Below, in pieces: positions 55,634-64,000 of a DNA stretch of 64,000 bases. The notes under the pieces were generated by a model, which was not told where the DNA came from, ran no database searches, and worked only from the letters and a program-made list of their open reading frames with translations. The DNA comes from Tiliqua scincoides (Eukaryota; Chordata; Lepidosauria; Squamata; Scincidae). Location: the NCBI RefSeq assembly GCF_035046505.1, contig NC_089823.1, forward strand, positions 674,767-738,766. The letters are read 5' to 3'. Position numbers and translations under genes: made by a program. The first letter of the stretch is position 1; the number at the start of each line of letters is the position of its first letter.

Positions 55634-56225
55634 GAACATAAGAACAGCCCCACTGGATCAGGCCATAGGCCCATCTAGTCCAGCTTCCTGTATCTCACAG
55701 CGGCCCACCAAATGCCCCAGGGAGCACACCTGATAACCTGCATCCTGGTGCCCTCCCTTGCATCTGGCATAGCCCATTTCTAAAATCAGGAGGTTGCACA
55801 TACACATCATGGCTTGTAACTCATAATGGATTTTTCCTCCAGAAACTTGTCCAATCCCCTTTTAAAGGTGTCCAGGCCAGACGCCATCACCACATCCTCT
55901 GGCAAGGAGTTCCACAGACCAACCACACGCTGAGTAAAGAAATATTTTCTTCTGTCTGTCCTAACCCTCCCAACACTCAACTTTAGTGGATGTCCCCTTG
56001 TTCTGGTGCTGTGTGAGAGGGAAAAGAGCATCTCTCTAGTCACTCTTTCCATCCCCTGCATAATTTTTTTATTGCTCCATCATCATGTCTCCCCTCAGGC
56101 GCCTCTTTTCTAGACTAAAAAGCTGCCAATGCTGTAGCCTTTCCTCATAAGGAAGGTGCCCCAGCCCAATAATCACTTTGGTCACTCTCTTCTGCACCTT
56201 TTCCATTTCCACTATGTCCTTTTAA
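55634..56225 (-). mobile_element. CR1 LINE, 3' part of a copy split several times
   Basis: Tail octamers, 3' UTR and the C-terminal coding end (84 codons open, ending FLEEKSIMSYKP). It breaks at 56225 where an L1 inserted; it resumes at 56951, 58354 and 58793. Confidence 0.92.
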
Positions 56226-56950
56226 AATTTTTTTCTAATTAGTATTTTATTTATTTATTACAGATACAGGTGAGGAAAATGGGTTAGAGTTGGGGCTGGT
56301 ACTACACAGGTTACAAATGAGGGTATTGGCCATAGATTACAACATGCATTATTCCAAAAAAGCAATCAGAACGACTAAAAAAACCAAACCCATAGTCATC
56401 AATACAAAAGCTATCATATTCATCAGTATAAAAATTTGGCTTTATCTAAACACTCAATATTGTTTAACTAAAATTATCTATCCAGTCATAAAAAGACTTC
56501 CAAAATTTTCTTACTCTACCTAAATCTCTCTTTCATTCTTTCTGTTAAAACTTCCTTTTCTGCTATTTCATAAATTTTGTCTTTTAAATTTTCTCTAGTT
56601 GGAATGTCTGTAGATTTCCATTTTTGCGCAAACAATATTCTTGCCTCTGTAGCAATATGTACAATAAGGTATTTCTTATATTGGTCTTTAATTTCTGATG
56701 TCACATTTAGGAGGAATATTTCTGGTTTGAATGGTAATACACAATTAAATATCTCCTGCAACAATTTATATATCATTTTCCAATATTTCTTTGCTTTCTC
56801 ACATGTCCGCCACATATTATTTAAGGTTCCTTCAACCTCTTTACATTTCCAACACTTGTTTGATGACCCAGAATACATTTTTGCTAATTTCTCTGGAGTT
56901 AAATACCATCTATAAAACATTTTATATAAATTCTCTTTAAAAGACACCGC
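56226..56950 (-). mobile_element. L1 LINE ORF2 3' fragment inserted in CR1
   Basis: The minus-strand frame 56947-56516 (143 codons) is the C-terminal end of L1 ORF2: FYRWYLTPEKLAKMY, then the zinc-knuckle-like CWKCKEVEGTLNNMWRTCEK. The 3' end is A-rich (T-rich as written at 56226-56250). TTTCCACTATGTCC flanks the insert at 56206-56219 and 56951-56964, extending to about 20 bases with one mismatch, a typical L1 target duplication. It is 5'-truncated to 725 bases. Confidence 0.93.
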
Positions 56951-57662
56951 TTTCCACTATGTCCGTTTTAAGATGTGGCGACCAGAACTGGACACAATAC
57001 TCCAGGTGTGACCTGACCATCGATTTGTACAACAGCATTATAATATTAGCTGTTTAGTTCTCAATACCTTTTCTAATGATCCCAAGCATAGAGTTGGCCT
57101 TCCTTACTGCCGCCGCACATTGAGTCGACACTTTCATCGACCTGTCCACCACCACCCCAAGATCTCTCTCCTGATCTGTCACAGACAGCTCAGAACCCAT
57201 CAGCCTATATGTGAAGTTTTGATTCTTTGCCCCAATGTGCATGACACATTGTAAACTTACTGACATTGAAGCGCATCTGCCATTTTGCTGCCCATTCTGC
57301 CAGTGTGGAGAGATCCTTCTGGAACTCCTCACAATCACTTCTGGTCTTCACCATGTGGAAAAGCTTGGTGTTATCTGCAAACTTGGCCACCTCACTGCTC
57401 ACCCCTGTCTCCAGGTCATTTATGAACAGGTTGAAAAGCATCGGTAACAGGACAGATCCTTGGGGCTCACTGCTTTTCACTTCTCTCCATTGTGAAAATT
57501 GCCCATTGACACCCACTCTCTGTTTCCTGGCCTTCAACCAGTTCTCAATCCATCAGAGGACCTGTCCTCTAATTCCCTGACTGTGGAGTTTTTTTAGTAA
57601 CCTTTGGTGAGGGACCGTGTCGAACGCCTTCTGAAAGTCCAGATATACAATGTCTACGGGTT
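56951..57662 (-). mobile_element. CR1 LINE, RT part of the split copy
   Basis: It contains SELSVTDQERDLGVVVDRSM, KFADNTKLF (codons at 57370-57381 read FADN) and KARKQRVGVNGQFSQWREVK. It ends at ACAATGTCTACGGGTT, where another CR1 inserted in the opposite orientation. Confidence 0.92.
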
Positions 57663-57683
57663 ACCGTAGACCGTACAATGTCT

Positions 57684-58353
57684 ATGCCGTTGTACAAATC
57701 TATGGTAAGGCCACACCTGGAGTATTGTGTCCAGTTCTGGTCGCTGCATCTCAAAAAAGACATAGTGGAAATGGAAAAGGTGCAAAAGAGAGCGACTAAG
57801 ATGATTACGGGGCTGGGGCACCTTCCTTATGAGGAAAGGCTAAGGCGTTTGGGCCTCTTCAGCCTAGAAAAGAGACGCCTGAGGGGGGACATGATTGAGA
57901 CATACAAAATTATGCAGGGGATGGACAGAGTGGATAGGGAGATGCTCTTTACACTCTCACATAATACCAGAACCAGGGGACATCCACTAAAATTGAGTGT
58001 TGGGCGGGTTAGGACAGACAAAAGAAAATATTTCTTTACTCAGCGTGTGGTCGGTCTGTGGAACTCCTTGCCACAGGATGTGGTGCTGGTGTCTAGCCTA
58101 GACGCCTTTAAAAGGGGATTGGACAAGTTTCTGGAGGAAAAATCCATCACGGGGTACAAGCCATGATGTCTATGCGCAACCTCCTGATTTTAGAAATGGG
58201 CTATGTCAGAATGCCAGATGCAAGGGAGGGCACCAGGATGAGGTCTCTTGTTATCTGGGGTGCTCCCTGGGGCATTTGGTGGGCCGCTGTGAGATACAGG
58301 AAGCTGGACTAGATGAGCCTATGGCCTGATCCAGTGGGGCTGTTCTTATGTTC
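57684..58353 (+). mobile_element. CR1 3' fragment inserted in the antisense CR1
   Basis: The frame 57678-58166 is open ([20 protein letters not shown] to FLEEKSITGYKP), followed by a full 3' UTR and tail ending TTCTTATGTTCTTA. ACGGGTT/CGGGTT flanks both sides (about 57656-57662 and 58354-58359). About 21 bases of filler between the target and the 5' end repeat nearby sequence. It is nearly identical to the other young CR1 copies. Confidence 0.93.
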
Positions 58354-58653
58354 TTACGGGTTCTCCCGCATCCACATGCCTGTTGACCTTTTCAAAGAAT
58401 TCTATAAGGTTCATGAGGCAAGACTTACCCTTACAGAAGCCATGCTGATTCTCCCTCAGCAAGGCCTGTTCGTCTATGTGTTTTGAGATCCTATCTTTGA
58501 TGAGGCATTCCACCATCTTACCTGGAGCAGACGTTAGGCTGACCAGCCTATAGTTTCCCGGGTCCCCCCTCTTTCCCTTTTTAAAGATAGGCATGACATT
58601 TGCCATCCTCCGATCTTCTGGCACCATGGCCGTTTTGAGGGACAGGTTGCATA
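58354..58653 (-). mobile_element. CR1 LINE, further RT part of the split copy
   Basis: The minus strand encodes VPEDRRMANVMPIFKKGKRG, GNYRLVSLTSAPGKMVECLI and LMNLIEFFEKVNRHVDAGEP, contiguous in CR1 order with the part ending at 57662. Confidence 0.92.
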
Positions 58654-58792
58654 TAAGAACATAAGAACAGCCCCACTGGATCAGGCCATAGGCCCATCTA
58701 GTCCAGCTTCCTGTATCTCACAGCGGCCCACCAAATGCCCCAGGGAGCACACCAGGGAACAAGAGACCTCATCCTGGTGCCCTCCCTTGTCT
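58654..58792 (-). mobile_element. CR1 tail-only insertion in CR1
   Basis: About 139 bases of CR1 3' end (ATAAGAACATAAGAACAGCC to GGTGCCCTCCCTTGT) split the host CR1 between GGTTGCATA and CTTAGTCAAGAG. No clear target duplication beyond TA/TT. Confidence 0.88.
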
Positions 58793-58927
58793 TAGTCAAG
58801 AGATCAGCAACTTCATTCTTCAGTTCCTTAATAACTCCTGTGTGGATGCCATCGGGGCCCGGTGACTTATTGATCTTTAATTTGTCAATGAGGCCTGTAA
58901 TATCTTCTCTTTTAACCTCTATCTGAC
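58793..58927 (-). mobile_element. CR1 LINE, 5' end of the split copy
   Basis: The minus strand encodes SQIEVKREDITGLIDKLKIN and SPGPDGIHTGVIKELKNEVA. It stops at ATCTGACTT, where a Harbinger-MITE-like sequence begins. Confidence 0.9.
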
Positions 58928-59012
58928 TTGGGGCCAAATCCTATCCAATTTTCCAGTACTGGTGCAGCCATGCCAATGGGGCGTGTGCTGCATCCTGTGG
59001 CGGTGGGACAGT
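58928..59012 (+). repeat. Half of a Harbinger-type MITE
   Basis: GGGGCCAAATCCTATCC and CATGCCAATGGGGCGTGTG match the left half of the 31281-31462 family. The matching right end was not found nearby, so it is partial or extends into diverged sequence. Confidence 0.55.
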
Positions 59013-60198
59013 CACAGGGGCCTGATCCAGGGTTGGAATTTGGACACAGTAGCAGGTGCCTGGGGAGGGGTCCCTGGGTGGCTGTCACTGCTCTTTGCAG
59101 TGTTCTACAGGCACATTGATGGAGGACCAGTGAAGGGGTCACTGGCCTCCTTGCCCCCCCCCCGGTCAAGGCTAGAGACCACCCAGTCTGTGTGGCTTGT
59201 TGGGCAACCTCCTGCACCTGGGCTCTCCACTGGAGGGCTGTCAGGTTCACGTTACTGTGCCTGGGGTGGTGGGAGGGACATGGGCTGGTGCCCTCCCAGT
59301 CTGACTCTGTCCTTTTTCTCCCCAGGTCTTCCAGTGGCAGCAGACTTTGGGGGGAGGGGGAAGATGCTGCTGATGCCCTGTCAAGTCCCTTGTGGGGTGG
59401 CCCGAGGGAGAGGTGCTCCGTGATGCAGCAGCCATGGCCAGCACACCCCTCCTCTCTCCAGCATTGGGAGGATGCCAAGCAGATGACACACTGCCGTCAG
59501 GCTGCTACTCTGGTACTAGGAAGGGCTGCTTTGCCAGGACAGGCGCTTGGCCCTTGTTTCACCCTCAGTGTGGTGGGACTGGACAGCCCTGTCATGGCTG
59601 GAGGCAAGTCTGCGTCCAGTCCGTGGCCAAGAGCAGAATTCCAAGAAAAGGTAGTCAATTTTTAAAAAATGTTTCCTCCGTCAAGTTTGAAGACAGCAAA
59701 AAACTCATGAGACAAATCAGCAAGAAGGCCAAAAACAATAAATATTGTGGCTGATAAGAAGATATCCTTGCAGGGCCAAATGCAAACGTTTCTAGAAATG
59801 CTGTCATTGGATTAAACAGAAAAGGGTTTCCAGGCAAGGCTGGTTCTTCGTCCTTAGACACCCCCCCCCCCCCAAGAAACACATCCTGCTTTCTAGTTCA
59901 AAGCCAACGGAATTCTTATAGTCGCTGATCAATTCTCTATTTTCCAGACGCAAAACATTTTGAACATAACCAAATAAAACAATCCAGGGATGAGACGGAA
60001 GGTCTTGCCCTACTACTCACAGCTCCTCTTTATTCCCTGGGAATGTGCAGCTGCATGGCCCGTTTGTGCCAGTCAGTCACCAGCACTCTTGGTCATGGCC
60101 TCCACCATTGGTCACCGGTGGCGATTTTGACCGAACTGCTGGCCTCGCTCTATGGACAGCTGGCAAGAAAACGCTGACCCAGCCCTGGATAAGGAGCC
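59013..60198. other. Intergenic stretch, nothing recognised
   Basis: No gene or clear repeat apart from a C tract at about 59861-59874. Confidence 0.5.
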
Positions 60199-61164
60199 CT
60201 ACTGTTCTCCAGGTGCCTTCCTTCTCTGCCTGAATAGGTCGAGCACCCGCTGGCGGATCTGCTGTGTCTTCACCCCATATACAAGAGGGTTCACCATGGG
60301 GGGCAGCAGGAGGTATACAGTGGCCAGCAGGATGTGGATATAGGGAGGCACATTTTTGCCAATGCGGTGGGTCAGGAAGGTGAAGAGGGCAGGCACATAG
60401 GACACCAAGATGGTGCAGGTGTGGGCTGCACAGGTCCCAAGAGCCTTGGCACGGGCATCTCGCGAGGACAGTCTGAAGACTGCTCTGAGGATCATGGTGT
60501 ACGAGGTGCCAATGAGCCCCAGGTCCAGCGTCACCACCAAGAGAGCCACACAGATGCCGTAAGTCCGGTTGACGGTGGTATCAGCACAGGCCATCTTCAC
60601 CACGGCCATGTGCTCGCAGTAGGTGTGCCGGATGATCCTCCGGAAGCAAGAGGGCAGCCTCTTGATGAGCACAGGGCATGGGACCACCAAGATCACCCCC
60701 CGAGCAGCTGCCGCCAGTCCCATCTTGGCCACCACAGGGTTGCTGAGGATGGTTGCGTAGTGCAGGGGGTGGCAGATCGCCACATAGCGGTCAATGGCCA
60801 TAGCCAGCAAGATGGCCGACTCCACGATGGAGAAAGTGTGGATGAAGTACATCTGTACCAGGCAGGCATCAAAGCCGATTTCCCTGGCTCCCTGCCACAT
60901 GATGCCCAGCATCTTGGGGGCGGTGGAGGTGCTGATGATGAGGTCGTTGACAGCCAGCATCGAGAGGAAGAGATACATGGGCTTGTGGAGGCTGGGCTCA
61001 GACTTGATGACGAAGAGGATGCTGATGTTCCCGAGCAAGGTGAGCATGTACATGAGGCCGAGCGGAATGCCGATCCAGGCGTGGAAGGCCTCCAGCCCTG
61101 GAATGCCAACCAGAATGAAGGAGGCCTGGCCCAGGCTTGCCGTGCTGTTGATGGCCTCTGTCAT
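60199..61164 (-). CDS. Class I olfactory receptor, intact
   Basis: A 321-residue single-exon odorant GPCR. The ATG at 61164 gives MTEAINSTASLGQASF with a glycosylation site at Asn6; the upstream in-frame extension begins with non-ATG codons and is not receptor-like. Motifs: LVGIPGLEAFHAW (18-30), SLHKPMYLFLSMLAVNDL (58-75), TM3 cysteine at 101, MYFIHTFSIVES, AMAIDRYVAICHPLHYATIL (DRY 125-127), HTYCEHMAVVKMACADTTVN, KALGTCAAHTCTILVSYVPA in TM6, FLTHRIGKNVPPYIHILLAT and NPLVYGVKTQQIR in TM7. HRIG replaces the HRFG of its neighbours. Class I, 51/52-like. It shares YCEHMAVVK and CADTTVN with the gene at 20255, so these two may be closer to each other than to the 33/51-kb pair. No defect. Confidence 0.95.
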   Translation of the reverse strand: MTEAINSTASLGQASFILVGIPGLEAFHAWIGIPLGLMYMLTLLGNISILFVIKSEPSLHKPMYLFLSMLAVNDLIISTSTAPKMLGIMWQGAREIGFDACLVQMYFIHTFSIVESAILLAMAIDRYVAICHPLHYATILSNPVVAKMGLAAAARGVILVVPCPVLIKRLPSCFRRIIRHTYCEHMAVVKMACADTTVNRTYGICVALLVVTLDLGLIGTSYTMILRAVFRLSSRDARAKALGTCAAHTCTILVSYVPALFTFLTHRIGKNVPPYIHILLATVYLLLPPMVNPLVYGVKTQQIRQRVLDLFRQRRKAPGEQ

Positions 61165-63160
61165 GACCGGTGCTCCATGCTGTACGTCGTGGACCTGGCC
61201 GGGGAGAGAGGCAGGCAGGGAGGGGGGAAGCAACAGTCATGGACTGGCCATGCCAAGGGAAGAGCCTCCGCGGCAGGTATGTGCTCGCCCACCTTCTCCA
61301 CCCAACACCTGCAAGATCCTACCTTTGTTTATTCCCCAGGTTAGCCTCAGCTCAGAAGACTGTCCTTAGGAGCCCAGATCTTCCGGACGACTTCAATGCC
61401 CATCTTACTCCCACAACTATCTCCACCTGTTGTACTTCATAACACACTTTTGGCTTTTTCACTGTTTAAAAGAAACCTCCCCCCCCCTCCAGGAGGCTTC
61501 CAGAGCTGCAGTTTGCTCCGTTTGCTCCTCCAGTTAATATCTGCCCTTTAAGCCATACATAGCTGACCCTCACCAGCCCGACTGCCTGCAGTCCAGAAGG
61601 CGCTTGACTCCTCCCAGTCCCCGATTTCTGGGGTTTTCAGGCCTCGTTTCCTTGTTCGGACCTCGGCCTTGCAGTGAGCTCCTCCTGAGATCCTGGGGTT
61701 TGCTGGCAACCGGCCTGCCTTTCCTCAGAATGGCAAAGCTCTCTCCCAAGTGGCGTTTCAGAAGAACCCAAGGGAAGGAGCCCTGCTCCAGAAGCAGGTG
61801 TGGGGTGGAGGCCTCAGACAACGCGGCAGCACAGGAGCCACCGGCGGCAGACCAGTGCAGGAAGCTGCCTCCTCCTGCAAGTGCCGCTGCCCTGGCCCTT
61901 CAGCCTTGTGCCTCGGACACGGACTGGCAGCAGCAGAGACGCCGAGCCCGGGGGCTCCTGCTGCAGGCAAAGGGGGGCGGGGCTGCCACTGAGCTGCAGC
62001 CCCGTCTCATGCAGTGCGGAGAAGAGACCCACAGGACCGTCACTGTGCCCCTCGGACTGCGCTCTGGACTCCCCCGTGGCAGGACGGCACCACCCAGGAG
62101 TCCAGCCGTGTTCTGCAGCTCTCCCCCCCCCCGGCAACTTCTCAACCAGCTCAGGCCACAGAGTGATGGGTTTTCCCGAGGAAGGTCTGGCCAGTTTGGG
62201 CGGCAGTCCAGCAAGGGCGGCAGCAGGACCGGCCGTGGCTAGCAAGGGGAAGAGGAACTGCCCAGCGTGGTGGCCCAGCTCCACAGTTTGCCTGGAGTGA
62301 GCTGCCTTGTGCTCCTCTCTGCAGAAGAGCCCACTGGACTTCCCTGGGGCTGCTGCGGTGGGGCTTCTCCTTCTCGCCTTTGGGACTTCACTGCAGCACA
62401 AACATCACCTGGGGAGAGAGGCGGCTCTGGGCCTGAGGGTCTGCAGGGATGATGCGCTTGGCGGCCAGCCTCTGAGCCAGCTGAACGCACCAGCCCTGTC
62501 CAGTCACCCCTGGAGGCAGAGCTGGACTGTTTTGCTGCTTTAATGGTTTTATGACTGGTTCTTAAGCAATCTTGAGAAGCACCTGAAATCATTGTACATA
62601 ATACATCACATCAAGATAAATACTGTGAACAGAAAATGCTCCTTTCAAGTACTCTCTCATCCCCTCCCCAATTTTGATTTCAAAGTCAAAAAGACAAGAA
62701 CAATATAAAGATCAATATCCAGTAACAGTTTGTTGAATAGAAAGGAAAATTCTAAAGAAAAACTCCTGTGGCACTGGAATTGTAGAGAGGATTGCAGCCT
62801 CAGTCTCTTTCTTAAGAGGGAGCATTTTCTGCAACACTACGGTTTGTTATTCAGTCTTAGATCCCTGTTCCAACTGAGCTGTGCAGTTCATTAATCCCCC
62901 TAAAACCAGTTCCACTGGTAACAGCCCCCCCACCTCCAATGTGCCCTCCCTGTTCTTCCTATACAGTTGGTACCCCGGGTTGTGCTATGCCACAAGTTCT
63001 CCACATTCCACCAGCTTCCATTATGCCCCCTATGTCAATGTTTTCCCTGGCCAACAAACATTCCAGTACTCCCATCTTTGTCTGGAGACTTTGGGCATTT
63101 GCATAAAAACCCCTGTATTCAGGGTCTCCACAAAAGGTCTGCTTGTTTGCACCGTCATCC
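61165..63160. other. Upstream flank of the last receptor gene, nothing recognised
   Basis: Mixed GC-rich DNA with compositional frames at 61.6-62.5 kb and AT-rich sequence after 62560. No domain, exon or named repeat was identified. The receptor promoter would be expected here. Confidence 0.45.
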
Positions 63161-63165
63161 CCTCA

Positions 63166-64000
63166 GCCTCTCAGTCTCCAGAAGGACCTCTCCAAGCTGG
63201 CAGAATGGGCAGCAAAATGGCAGATGCGTTTCAATGTAAGTAAGTGTAAAGTCAGGCACACTGGGGCAAAAAATCAAAACTTCACATATAGGCTGATGGG
63301 TTTTGAGTGGTCTGTGACAGATCAGATCTTGGGGTGGTGGTGGACAGCTCAATGAAAGTGTCGACCCAATGTGCGGCAGCAGCGAAGAAGGCCAATTCTA
63401 TGCTGGGGATCACTAGAAAAGGTATTGAGAACAAAACGGCTAATATTACGTATAATGCTGTTTTACAAATCGATGGTAAGGCCACACCTGGAGTATTGTG
63501 TCCAGTTCTGGTCGCCACATCTCAAAAAGGACATAGTGGAAATGGAAAAGATGCAAAATAGAGCGACTAAGATGATTACTGGACTGGGGCACCTTCCTTA
63601 TGAGGAAAGGCTACAGCGTTTGGGCCTCTTCAGCCTAGAAAAGAGACGCTTGAGGGGGGACATGATTGAGACATACAAAATTATGCAGGGGATGGACAGA
63701 GTGGATAGGGAGATGCTCTTTACACTCTCACATAATACCAGAACCAGGGGACATCCACTAAAATTGAGTGTTGGGAGAGTTAGGACAGACAAAAGAAAAT
63801 ATTTCTTTACTCAGCGCGTGGTCGGTCTGTGGAACTCCTTGCCACAGGATGTGGTGCTGGCGTCTAGCCTAGACGCCTTTAAAAGGGGATTGGACGAGTT
63901 TCTGGAGGAAAAATCCATTATGGGGTACAAGCCATGATGTGTATGCGCAACCTCCTGATTTTAGGAATGGGTTAAGTCTGAATGCCAGATGTAGGGGAGG
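63166..64000 (+). mobile_element. CR1 LINE 3' fragment running off the right edge
   Basis: It starts within LQKDLSKLAEWAAKWQMRFN and proceeds through VSTQCAAAAKKANSMLGITR and the long open end 63371-63937 (to FLEEKSIMGYKP), then the 3' UTR. A frame change occurs near 63325, where part of the QERDLGVVVD segment is lost. It is cut by the window end before the tail octamers. Confidence 0.93.

Noticed and set aside
61604-62592. Frames up to 212 codons on both strands
   Set aside because: Low-complexity, overlapping on opposite strands, no signal of a real protein.

Overview
The window looks like nuclear DNA from a squamate reptile, probably a lizard (I cannot name the species). The evidence is a dense load of CR1-clade LINEs whose 3' ends carry a TTCTTATG-type octamer repeat, a tRNA-headed SINE with an L2-like tail, an L1 fragment, Tigger- and Harbinger-type MITEs, and long CA/TC microsatellites. 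There are no operons, phage genes or CRISPR arrays.

The host genes form part of a class I (fish-like) olfactory receptor cluster: five single-exon GPCR reading frames at about 10.6 kb (+), 20.3 kb (-), 33.2 kb (-), 51.3 kb (+) and 60.2 kb (-). Four are intact at 314-321 residues. The first has one frameshift before TM7. The pair at 33.2 and 51.3 kb are close paralogues. No other host gene could be supported.

Layout: 1-7.2 kb is a nearly complete CR1 copy followed by CR1 fragments. 5362-7214 and 12600-14435 are nearly identical inverted arms around the frameshifted receptor gene, and their junctions suggest a staggered-break inversion. 16.8-19 kb holds copies of a second LINE (RTE-like, clade uncertain), a tRNA-SINE, and a short retroposon that shares the LINE's 3' tail and has inserted into it. 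23.9-27.9 kb is one antisense CR1 split by that LINE and by a 1.66-kb solo LTR. A 418-bp LTR-like element occurs twice in opposite orientation (28.1 and 37.9 kb), with no difference that I could see by eye. 38.7-39.9 kb is a three-deep nest: SINE in CR1 in CR1. 43.6-46.5 kb is the best-preserved CR1 copy with an intact FADD box. 55.5-58.9 kb is a CR1 broken up by an L1, another CR1 and a CR1 tail. The window ends inside a CR1 copy.

The receptor genes would act independently, one per olfactory neuron. The rest of the window records repeated retroposition and local rearrangement. I found no new multi-gene system. The most informative signals are the inversion structure, the retroposon sharing a LINE tail, the composite CR1 tails and the recurrent FADN form of the CR1 catalytic box.
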